Shown here one piece after another: positions 57,350-64,000 of a DNA stretch of 64,000 nt. The position numbers were made by a program, and so were the translations under genes. Numbering within the stretch: the stretch's first letter is position 1; each line of letters opens with the position of its first letter. The stretch covers positions 1 through 64,000 of the forward strand of contig CAZVXL010000007.1 of NCBI GenBank assembly GCA_964631595.1, in the 5' to 3' direction. The notes beneath the pieces were generated by a model. That model did not search any database. It had not been told where the DNA came from and worked only from the letters and a program-made list of their open reading frames with translations. Origin of the DNA: UMGS1312 sp964631595 (lineage in GTDB: Bacteria; Bacillota; Clostridia; Oscillospirales; CAG-272).

Positions 57350-58218
57350 CTACCTGCCGAGCAGCTTGTTTATTTCGGCGCCGGCAAGCAGGATCATCAT
57401 GCAGAAATAGACCCACAGCATCATGAGCATCACGGCAGCAAGGCTTCCGTAGATGTAGGATGCGGAGGGATAATACTTCATGTAGAGCGAATAAAAAAAT
57501 ACGAAAATACCATCCACCCGACGGAGGCGAACAGCGCCCCCGGAAGTTGGAAGCTGAATTTGCCGAGAGCACCGGATGAATAGGGAAGATCCCTTGAGGC
57601 GGTGCGGTAGATAAGTGAAAAGAACAGCGTGAGGACTATGAAGAAAAGAACACTGCGAAATTCCAGAACAAACGATATGATATCAAGCAGTCGCGGAAAT
57701 CGCGACGCGGCAAAGGACTTTATGATTGAGCCGAATACAAGTATGATCAGCACGCCGAGAAGGAGCGCTACGAATGAGACTGTGTAGAGCAGTGAGAGAA
57801 ATATCCCGCGTATGCCGCCGAGAGTGCAGTCGGCATCGTAAATAAATGCCACGCCTCTTATCACCGAGCCTATCGCACGGCTGCTGCTCCACAGTGCCGT
57901 GAGAGCCGTCACCGACATTACCGATATGCCCGAGCTTTCCGTCAGCTCTCTGTAGATGAGCTCAAAAAGCTTTTCGAACCTTTTCGGGATTATTTCTCTG
58001 AGCGTTTTGAACAGCGCGGTAACGGCGGAGGGCATAATGTATCTGCTGAGAGATATGAGAAGCATAAGAAACGGGATAAACGCGATGATGGTGTAAAATG
58101 CCGCCTGTGCCGCATAAACCGTGACACCGTCCTCGGAGAAGCGGGAGACGAGCCCCGTTATGTGCCCGACTGCTCCGCGAAGATCAAGCACCGTCGAGCC
58201 CTTTTTGCGCTTTCTCAT
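57350..58218 (-). pseudogene. YihY/BrkB-family membrane protein, frameshifted
   Basis: A YihY/virulence factor BrkB family membrane protein. The first 240 codons show six hydrophobic segments with ...YAAQAAFYTIIAFIPFLM, ALWSSSRAIGSVIRG and LFASVGWMVFSYFF. Then the frame breaks: at seven As (57493-57499, T7 on the coding strand) translation stops within five codons, while the next frame continues with SLYMKYYPSASYIYGSLAAV, LMMLWVYFCMMILLAGAEIN and KLLGR, a typical family end. One added T (or two lost bases) restores the whole gene. It may be a sequencing or assembly error, a phase-variable homopolymer or a true lesion. ATG follows GGGAGG. Confidence 0.88.
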
Positions 58219-58328
58219 TTTCCCACCTCCCGAAATACATACGCCTGTGCGCCCGCGGTATTATTATGTGCAACGTGACCGATGAAATTCCGTAAAGCTC
58301 CGGCAAATTACAAATATACAAATTAATG

Positions 58329-58357
58329 TTGATTTTCGCGATAAAATAATGTATAAT
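58329..58357 (+). promoter_or_regulatory. Promoter of the envelope-polymer cluster
   Basis: TTGATT, 17 bases, TATAAT, about 50 bases before the start of the ligase-like gene. Confidence 0.8.
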
Positions 58358-58408
58358 ACAATAATGTGATTAAAGCAACTCGTTTTGCTTTGTGAGGTGA
58401 TGCGGTAA

Positions 58409-60496
58409 TTGAAGAACAGCACTGATAAGCTCAGAGAAAAAAAGAGCGGGAGCGTTATCGTTTCTGCGCTTGATGCTCTTGCCTCAAAGATACTGTCACT
58501 TCTCGGCAGCGGCGCTATAGGCGGCTTTTTTACCTCATATTCTCCGAGTCTCGGAAGAATAGCCGGCGGCATTGCCGACACCTCCTCGCTCGGCGCACGC
58601 CTTGACAGCTTCAGACGATCTGCCGCAAGAAAGATAGAATCGAGCGCCGTGCATGAGCTGTACGCGCGTCTTGTAAGATATTTGATCTCGGTAAGGCTTA
58701 AGGTATACGGAACAGCCGCCGTCACCTTTTTCCTGTATGCCGCCGCGATCGAGCTGTTCCGCTTCGCCGTAGACGGCTTTGTCTCGGTACCGACCGATCT
58801 CATAGCATTTCTTCTTTTGGCGGCAGCATCAGTGTCGTTGATTTTTTCAAGACTTCCTCTCTATACGGCGATCTGCACGTCACGGATCGGCAGAGGTCTG
58901 CTTGCCGTAACGGGAAATCGCCCCGACGTGTATGAGCCTCTCACCCCTAAAGGGCGGTGCAATGTCGCTTTTCTCATCGGAACGGGCCTCGGACTTTTCA
59001 CATATCTCGTGCCGGCTGATTCCATCGGTCTCGTCCTGCTCAGGATCGTGTGGACACTGACAGTGCTCCATTCACCCGAATTCGGCATAGTGAGCCTGTG
59101 CTTTCTTCTTCCATTCGACAAAACGCTCACTCTTGCGGTCGAGGTCATCATCATCGCCTTCTCGTTCGCAGTGAAGCTTCTGCTCGGCAAGCGTGCGGTA
59201 AGGGCGGAGGCAGTCGATCTTGCGGCATTTATGTTTGTGCCGATGCTGCTTATCGGCGGACTTTTGTCTGTCTCGCAGTCATCAATTAAGCCTATGCTCG
59301 TGTACCTTTGCTTTATGTCGGTATATTTTCTGATAACCGGTCTGCTTCGCTCCGTCGAATGGTTCAACAGGTGTATTACGGCGGCGGTGCTCGGCGGCGC
59401 TATAACTGCGGGGTACGGAATACTCCAGTATGTCACGGGAAGTATAGCTTTTTCCGCAAAATGGCTTGACAGCACTATGTTTTCCAAAATAAGCGGAAGG
59501 GCAATATCCACGCTTGAGAATCCGAACGTGCTCGGTGAATATCTTGTGATGCTCATTCCCATGGCGGCTGTCCTGTTTGTTTTCGGCACTCGCAGATCGG
59601 GCAAGCGGCTTGCCGCCTTCGGCGCCCTCTCTCTCATGCTCGTGTGCCTTGTATTGACGTGGAGCCGCGGAGCATGGCTCGGCTTTGCCGTCGGCGCTCT
59701 CCTTTTCATGCTTATCATGAATAAGCGCACGCTCCATTTCTTCTGGGTGCTTCTTCTCTGTATCCCCTTTGCCTCGGCAGTTCTTCCCGAGAGCATAGCT
59801 CTCAGAATATCGAGCATCGGAAATCTTGCCGATTCCTCGACCTCATACAGATTCAATATATGGCTCGGTGCTCTGAGGATGCTTCCCGAGCGGATGCTCT
59901 CCGGTATCGGTATCGGGCAGGAGGCATGGCAGACGGTGTATCCCGAGTATGCTCTCTCCGGCATTGAGGGAGCGCCCCATTCGCACAGCCTGTATCTTCA
60001 GATATGGATCGAGCTCGGCTTTACGGCGCTCGTCATCTTCCTTGTTTTCATACTGCTCCTGTTCATGTCACAGTTCACGATGTATAAAACTCTCTCCAAG
60101 GCGGGATCCTCGCTTGTGCCGAGAATATATACCGCGCCCGTCAAGGATGACGGGGCTGTCGGCGGAGTGAGTGTCGACACCTCCGACTTCGAGACCGCGG
60201 AAAGGGCAAAGCTCCGCATCCGTATGAACGGAGCCGCGCCTCTTTGCGGTATTGTCGGGGTCATGATCCAAGGTCTTACGGATAATATCTGGTATAATTA
60301 CCGCGTATATCTGATGTTCTGGATATGTCTCGGTCTGTGCGCCGCATATTCCGCCGTCATCAGAGAAAAGCTGGTGCTCGGAAACGCATATCTGTTCAGC
60401 GACGATCCGTCGTCGTTCAGCGCCGAGATCGGTCTGTCCCCGCATCCCAAAAAGCGTGTCGGTACAGCCGGATCCCGAGATAAGGAGAATGTCTGA
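58409..60496 (+). CDS. O-antigen ligase/polymerase-like membrane protein
   Basis: A 695-residue protein of the WaaL/Wzy (O-antigen ligase) superfamily. A cytoplasmic N-terminus of about 95 residues precedes about 12 hydrophobic segments. Family marks: STLENPNVLGEYLVMLIP, LVLTWSRGAWLGFAVG and, in the large outer loop, GIGIGQEAWQTVYPEY with APHSHSLYLQIWIELGF (the conserved H of HSxYLQ). A polar insertion follows at about 560-605. It should transfer or polymerise undecaprenyl-linked glycans outside the membrane. Start is a TTG; GTGAGGTG lies some distance upstream. First gene of the cluster, ending one base into the next ATG. Confidence 0.87.
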   Translation: MKNSTDKLREKKSGSVIVSALDALASKILSLLGSGAIGGFFTSYSPSLGRIAGGIADTSSLGARLDSFRRSAARKIESSAVHELYARLVRYLISVRLKVYGTAAVTFFLYAAAIELFRFAVDGFVSVPTDLIAFLLLAAASVSLIFSRLPLYTAICTSRIGRGLLAVTGNRPDVYEPLTPKGRCNVAFLIGTGLGLFTYLVPADSIGLVLLRIVWTLTVLHSPEFGIVSLCFLLPFDKTLTLAVEVIIIAFSFAVKLLLGKRAVRAEAVDLAAFMFVPMLLIGGLLSVSQSSIKPMLVYLCFMSVYFLITGLLRSVEWFNRCITAAVLGGAITAGYGILQYVTGSIAFSAKWLDSTMFSKISGRAISTLENPNVLGEYLVMLIPMAAVLFVFGTRRSGKRLAAFGALSLMLVCLVLTWSRGAWLGFAVGALLFMLIMNKRTLHFFWVLLLCIPFASAVLPESIALRISSIGNLADSSTSYRFNIWLGALRMLPERMLSGIGIGQEAWQTVYPEYALSGIEGAPHSHSLYLQIWIELGFTALVIFLVFILLLFMSQFTMYKTLSKAGSSLVPRIYTAPVKDDGAVGGVSVDTSDFETAERAKLRIRMNGAAPLCGIVGVMIQGLTDNIWYNYRVYLMFWICLGLCAAYSAVIREKLVLGNAYLFSDDPSSFSAEIGLSPHPKKRVGTAGSRDKENV

Positions 60497-60990
60497 TGAT
60501 AAAAAAACGTAAAAGCTCATTCAATATAATCGACGCACTCGTCATTCTTCTCGCGGCAGCACTTTTGCTCGGAGCGTATTTCCTGTTCTTCAGGCGCAAT
60601 TCCGACAAGCTGTCCGCCGCCTCAAAGCCGCTCGGGAAGATAGAGTATGTTCTTCAGGTCTCGGCACTGCCGGCGGAGTATTCCGACAATATCAAGGTCG
60701 GAGAGAGCGTGATCGACTCCGAGAGCGGAGACGTTATCGGAAGGGTGGGAGCCGTGGACTTTGAGTCGTATGTTCATGTTGGCTACGATAAGACCACCGG
60801 TGAGCAAAGACTGACCCCATCCGCCGAGCTTGTGAATCTCTATATCACCGTCGAGAGCGACTCTGCTTTTGTCAGAGACAATCTCTGCTATGTCGAGGAC
60901 ACGAGCATATATATAGAAAAAAAGCTTTCTCTAATGATGCCGGATCTGTTCTGTACCGCCTCCTGCATAAGTCTTGACGTTACGGAATAG
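60496..60990 (+). CDS. DUF4330-like anchored protein
   Basis: A 164-residue protein: N-terminal KKRKSSFNIIDALVILLAAALLLG (anchor, about 6-31) and an extracellular beta-rich domain with VLQVSALPAEYSDNIKVGES and SGDVIGRVGAVDFESYV, matching the DUF4330 pattern of a membrane anchor plus a small domain of unknown role. Start overlaps the ligase-like stop (TGATG). A second gene of the same layout lies 1.2 kb downstream, on the other side of the TagO-like gene. Confidence 0.8.
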   Translation: MIKKRKSSFNIIDALVILLAAALLLGAYFLFFRRNSDKLSAASKPLGKIEYVLQVSALPAEYSDNIKVGESVIDSESGDVIGRVGAVDFESYVHVGYDKTTGEQRLTPSAELVNLYITVESDSAFVRDNLCYVEDTSIYIEKKLSLMMPDLFCTASCISLDVTE

Positions 60991-61018
60991 ACATACCGAT
61001 CAGTAAAGGAGTGTAAAA

Positions 61019-62227
61019 ATGCAACTTACTACAATACTGTATGTTTTGACTGCGTCACTGTGCGCTGCGCTTGTTTCATTCAGCTGTACGCCGCCTGTCA
61101 GAGCACTTGCATACCGTATAGGGGCAATAGATGTTCCGCTTGATAAGAGACGTATGCATAAGAAGCCCACGCCCCTCATCGGAGGACTTGCCATATACAT
61201 TGCATTTACTCTTTCCTCCGCGATCTTCTGCGAATACAGCAATACGCTTATTGCTATCTGGATAGGCGGCACCATACTTGTTGCCGTCGGTATCCTCGAT
61301 GACAGATTCAGACTTTCCGCCCTTCTCAAGCTCGGCATACAGATAATTGCCGCCCTTGCCGCCGTGGCGTGCGGAGTCACTATCAGTCATATAACCGTAT
61401 TCGGCAGAGTGATCATCATGGGTGTATGGGAGATCCCCGTTACTGTAATATGGATCGTCGGACTTACAAACGCCATTAACCTTATAGACGGACTTGACGG
61501 ACTTGCCTGCGGCATATCCGCGATATGCTCCGCCTCTATCTCCTGTGTTATGCTCCTTGTCGGAGATATCACTTCCGCAATACTGACCATAATACTTACG
61601 GCATCGTGCATAGGCTTTATCCCGTTCAACAGAAATCCCGCAAGGATATTCATGGGTGACACCGGCTCACTATTCTTGGGCTATACGCTGTCCGTTATTT
61701 CCGCGAGCGGTCTGTTTAAGCTGCATACGGTAATATCCTTCCTCGTGCCGATGACCGTATTCGCTCTGCCGCTGTTTGATACAGTGAATGCGATATTCCG
61801 CCGTATTCTCAGCGGCAGAAGCCCGTTTTCTCCCGATAAGGGACATTTGCATCACAAGCTTGTCGAGATGGGCTTCACTCATAAGGAATCCGTCAAGATA
61901 CTGTATGCAATATGCGCTCTGATGGGGCTTGTTTCGATCGTGTTCACCGATACCATGTTCCATTCGACCAGACTTATTAAGGCTATCGTGCTTATGGCAG
62001 CAGCGATCATCATTCTCTATGTGAATTACATGGTCATGAGAAATCCCGTGTCACGGCTTCATTCGGGACTTTTCGAGGACGAAAAGAAGACCGCGTTCCG
62101 TAAGCTGAAGCGTAAGGTCGAGATCGCGACTATGCTTGCCGACCACAAGTCCGGCGAGACGGACGGCGGAGCGGCAACCGCCGGTTCGGGCGCGACAGAC
62201 GGTAAAGAGGGTGCGTCAAATGAGTAA
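61019..62227 (+). CDS. tagO: TagO/WecA-type undecaprenyl-phosphate sugar-1-P transferase
   Basis: A polyprenyl-phosphate GlcNAc-1-phosphate transferase, 402 residues, 10-11 helices. The MraY/WecA motifs are all present: VGILDDRFRLS with Asp94-Asp95, NLIDGLDGLACG at 154-165, NRNPARIFMGDTGS, and PDKGHLHHKLVEMG with the HIHH-like loop. It starts teichoic acid-type or other secondary polymers on undecaprenyl phosphate. The last 60 residues are a low-complexity Gly/Ala/Asp tail after KLKRKVE. ATG follows GGAG. Sits between two DUF4330-like genes. Confidence 0.93.
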   Translation: MQLTTILYVLTASLCAALVSFSCTPPVRALAYRIGAIDVPLDKRRMHKKPTPLIGGLAIYIAFTLSSAIFCEYSNTLIAIWIGGTILVAVGILDDRFRLSALLKLGIQIIAALAAVACGVTISHITVFGRVIIMGVWEIPVTVIWIVGLTNAINLIDGLDGLACGISAICSASISCVMLLVGDITSAILTIILTASCIGFIPFNRNPARIFMGDTGSLFLGYTLSVISASGLFKLHTVISFLVPMTVFALPLFDTVNAIFRRILSGRSPFSPDKGHLHHKLVEMGFTHKESVKILYAICALMGLVSIVFTDTMFHSTRLIKAIVLMAAAIIILYVNYMVMRNPVSRLHSGLFEDEKKTAFRKLKRKVEIATMLADHKSGETDGGAATAGSGATDGKEGASNE

Positions 62228-62741
62228 TGAAAAACGCAAAGCTCGGTTTACGGCGATAGACTATTTTATAATATTCGCGGTCGCGGCGGTGCTTGTCTGC
62301 TGCGGACTTCGGCTGTATCAACACAGTCGTGAGGACGATGCGCGAGGGAAGACCTCGGAATACGAGGAGTACGTCGTGTCCTTTGTCAGCCGCGGAGTGA
62401 GGGAATCCACCGCAAAGCTCCTTGAAAAGGGAGATACCTTCTATATCGACGGCGGAAAAACGGAATTCGGAGTCCTTGAGGACAATCCGACCGTCACTCC
62501 CGCAAAGCTCTCCCTTGAGCTTGACAGCGGCGAATATATCGACAATGTTTATGCCGAGAAGAACGGCAACAATACTCTCGTCGATGCGGCAGGTGCCGTT
62601 CGCGTTAAGGGCTACAGAGATAAGGATGGTCTTATTTATTTGCAGGGCAAAGAATATATAGCTCCGAATCTAACAGTCACGGTTATCTCCGGTGAGCTGG
62701 CGCTCGACGTTGAGATAACCGATATCGAAAGGGTGTCGTAA
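62220..62741 (+). CDS. Second DUF4330-like anchored protein
   Basis: A 173-residue protein with the same design as the one upstream of tagO: ARFTAIDYFIIFAVAAVLVCC (anchor, about 8-30) and an outer domain YVVSFVSRGVRESTAKLLEK, TFYIDGGKTEFGVLED, and EYIAPNLTVTVISGELALDV at the end. Direct identity with the first is low, so it is called by layout and by repeated beta pattern. The ATG overlaps the end of tagO by eight bases and follows GAGGGTG; the longer open frame lies in the tagO tail and is rejected. Confidence 0.7.
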   Translation: MSNEKRKARFTAIDYFIIFAVAAVLVCCGLRLYQHSREDDARGKTSEYEEYVVSFVSRGVRESTAKLLEKGDTFYIDGGKTEFGVLEDNPTVTPAKLSLELDSGEYIDNVYAEKNGNNTLVDAAGAVRVKGYRDKDGLIYLQGKEYIAPNLTVTVISGELALDVEITDIERVS

Positions 62742-63088
62742 TGGGTGCATTCGGCTCGGGAAAAAGACCCCCGAAGGGCGATCCGTCAAAAAAGGGCTTC
62801 GGCACCAAGATGGCAAAATACCTGTCGGATAAGGCACTGCGATGCGTTTCCGAGAGACAGGACGGCATCGAGACAGTGCTCTCCCACGGCGGAATACTGA
62901 AGAAAAAGGGCAGGGAGCTCCGTGTTTACGGAGAAGACGACCTTCTCATTTTCTCCTGCGATCCCGAGGAAATGAACGCAGGTGAGCTTCTCTCCCTTGA
63001 GGGCGTTGTGATAAGCGCCAGAGATCTTTCCTCGGGAGAATACCGAACTGTTATCGCCTACTATAAATATTGGCGTCCTCTTGATTAA
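62741..63088 (+). CDS. Small protein of unknown function in the envelope cluster
   Basis: A 115-residue protein, soluble by hydropathy: a basic, Gly/Lys-rich start (GAFGSGKRPPKGDPSKKG), then a mixed alpha/beta part with TVLSHGGILKKKGRELRVYG and LLSLEGVVISARDLSSGEYR, ending AYYKYWRPLD. I recognise no family. It starts on the last base of the preceding stop (TAATG), so it belongs to the same transcript. The next gene follows after 92 bases. Confidence 0.72.
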   Translation: MGAFGSGKRPPKGDPSKKGFGTKMAKYLSDKALRCVSERQDGIETVLSHGGILKKKGRELRVYGEDDLLIFSCDPEEMNAGELLSLEGVVISARDLSSGEYRTVIAYYKYWRPLD

Positions 63089-63180
63089 TATATGCTTTTC
63101 TGTAGATTTATTAACAAAATAAGGCTATAATTAAGAGAGAGGCGTGCTTTTGCCCCGTATTTGGGAAAGGAGATGATTTC

Positions 63181-64000
63181 TTGCCCACACTTAAAAATTT
63201 CGGGATCACCTTTTTGATCTCGGCGCTGATATTCAGCATCGTAGCCTATTTTCTTGTCGGATTTTTGACTTCGACCGTCAGCGGTATTCTCGACGAGGAA
63301 AACGGGCGTCTTGATTCTCTTTTTACCGAGGAGCCGGAGGCTTCCTCGGACAGCTCCGCGACTGTACCCGATGCAGTACCCGACGTTGAGGGAAATTCCT
63401 TCACCGTGCTGTTCGGTGTGACCGACCGCAGAGATGACTGCTATCACTACTATCCCGACGAGAGTGAGCTTGAGAAGCTCGATACGGGACTTGAGGGCTC
63501 GGTCGGGACTCTTGTGTGCGATTATCGCACAGTCAAGGTTAAATCAATAGTCCTCATGCGGGTATCAAAGGAGACGGGGGAGTATTCCTTCATATCGGTG
63601 CCCTCCGTATCCAAGGTCTACGCTCAGATGGGCGCCGGGTACACGCTTCTTGAGGATCTGATGTACTTCTACAGCGAGGAGTATTTCGTTCAGAAGGTCT
63701 CCGCAATGACGGGTATTACTCCGGATTATACGGTGTTTGTCAATGTCACGGATATGGATGACGTTCTGAAGACGCTCGGCGGCTTTACCTGCTATATACC
63801 GGATGATATCTACACGGACGGTACGAGCTATTTTCCGAAGCCCGCGGAGGAAACGGGAACCGATACGGGCTCCGATAAAGAGAAGCCCGAGGTAAAGAAA
63901 GCCGTAAGCGCCGGCAATGTAACTGTCGGAGCATCGAATGTCGAGGCGATACTTCTTTATGAGGATTACTCCGACGGAATAAAGGAGCGCTCCGAGCTTC
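63181..64000 (+). CDS. LCP (LytR-CpsA-Psr)-like protein, partial at window end
   Basis: An open frame runs to the end of the window (273 codons so far). It starts with TTG, eight bases after AAAGGAG. It has an N-terminal anchor (ITFLISALIFSIVAYFLVGF, about 9-28), an acidic linker and, from about 78, an LCP-like domain: FTVLFGVTDRRD, VKSIVLMRVSKETGEYSFIS, VPSVSKVYAQMGAGY and TPDYTVFVNVTDMDDVLKTLGG, which match the usual 'KVNFKGFKKIVDALGG' helix. LCP enzymes ligate undecaprenyl-linked polymers to peptidoglycan. Full assignment needs the missing C-terminus. A TATAAT box lies at 63126-63131 without a good -35. Confidence 0.75.
   Translation, partial: MPTLKNFGITFLISALIFSIVAYFLVGFLTSTVSGILDEENGRLDSLFTEEPEASSDSSATVPDAVPDVEGNSFTVLFGVTDRRDDCYHYYPDESELEKLDTGLEGSVGTLVCDYRTVKVKSIVLMRVSKETGEYSFISVPSVSKVYAQMGAGYTLLEDLMYFYSEEYFVQKVSAMTGITPDYTVFVNVTDMDDVLKTLGGFTCYIPDDIYTDGTSYFPKPAEETGTDTGSDKEKPEVKKAVSAGNVTVGASNVEAILLYEDYSDGIKERSEL

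Noticed and set aside
57270..57572. 100-codon minus-strand frame after the yihY break
   Set aside because: It is the third frame over the region; the family-like C-terminus is in a different frame, so this one is noise.
1..64000. CRISPR arrays, insertion sequences, prophage or other mobile elements
   Set aside because: No direct-repeat arrays, transposase, integrase or phage structural genes were seen on either strand.

Overview
The window is a 64 kb piece of a low-to-mid GC, endospore-forming, anaerobic Clostridia-type genome, most likely a gut Oscillospirales-like organism (inferred). The case rests on spoIVA, spoVAC/D/E, spoIIAA/AB/sigF, a cwlD-like amidase, a SpoIID-domain protein, pyruvate:ferredoxin oxidoreductase, a small 2[4Fe-4S] ferredoxin, PPi-type phosphofructokinase, a dockerin-bearing secreted protein and a minimal SufC/SufB-like (SMS) Fe-S pair. 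A run of 10 Ns inside the oxidoreductase gene indicates a draft or metagenomic scaffold. I see no prophage, insertion sequence, CRISPR array or rRNA; the only RNA gene is tRNA-Pro(GGG).

Layout. 1-5.9 kb (minus): tRNA-Pro, an envelope operon (CapA-like lipoprotein, GT2-GtrA glycosyltransferase, PAP2 phosphatase), spoIVA behind a sigma-E-like promoter, and nfo. 6-11.5 kb (plus): hisS-aspS, smsC-smsB, yfcE. 11.5-15 kb: uracil/xanthine permease, BMP-type lipoprotein and a small ribbon-helix-helix protein. 15-18.7 kb: nifJ. 18.7-25.8 kb: dockerin/beta-helix protein, zinc-ribbon protein, phosphopantetheinyl transferase, spoVAC-D-E and a MATE transporter with a structured leader. 26-29.8 kb (minus): small membrane protein, DigH-like glycosidase, and a DivIVA-like protein coupled to an XRE regulator. 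30-32.2 kb: two Amidase_3 genes around a ttcA-like gene. 32-39.4 kb (minus): trmD, rimM, PPi-pfk, then the nagA-metG-tatD-radical SAM group. 39.5-43.7 kb (minus): rsmI, tRNA methyltransferase, ferredoxin, ricT, holB.

43.9-55.6 kb (plus) reads as one long transcription unit: coaE, lytic transglycosylase, M18 aminopeptidase, prfA, tsaC/sua5, parC-like, a secreted protein, SpoIID-SPOR protein, MFS transporter and a DUF2238-like membrane protein, closed by a strong terminator. 55.7-57.3 kb (minus) is spoIIAA-spoIIAB-sigF with Spo0A-box-like sites upstream. 57.35-58.2 kb (minus) is a yihY/brkB gene broken by a one-base frameshift at a homopolymer. 58.4-64 kb (plus) is an envelope-glycopolymer cluster: O-antigen ligase/polymerase-like protein, two DUF4330-like anchored proteins flanking a TagO/WecA-type transferase, an unknown small protein, and an LCP-like protein that runs off the end.

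The genes split into housekeeping translation and tRNA/rRNA modification, anaerobic metabolism, and spore and envelope construction. The least explained parts are the 58.4-64 kb envelope cluster, the MATE leader, the DivIVA/XRE pair and the SpoIID-SPOR protein with its uncharacterised partner. Many genes in the right half appear to start with TTG behind good ribosome binding sites. Intergenic gaps are nearly all below 300 bases; the largest, upstream of the permease and of the RHH gene, are accounted for by the promoters, terminators and repeats listed.
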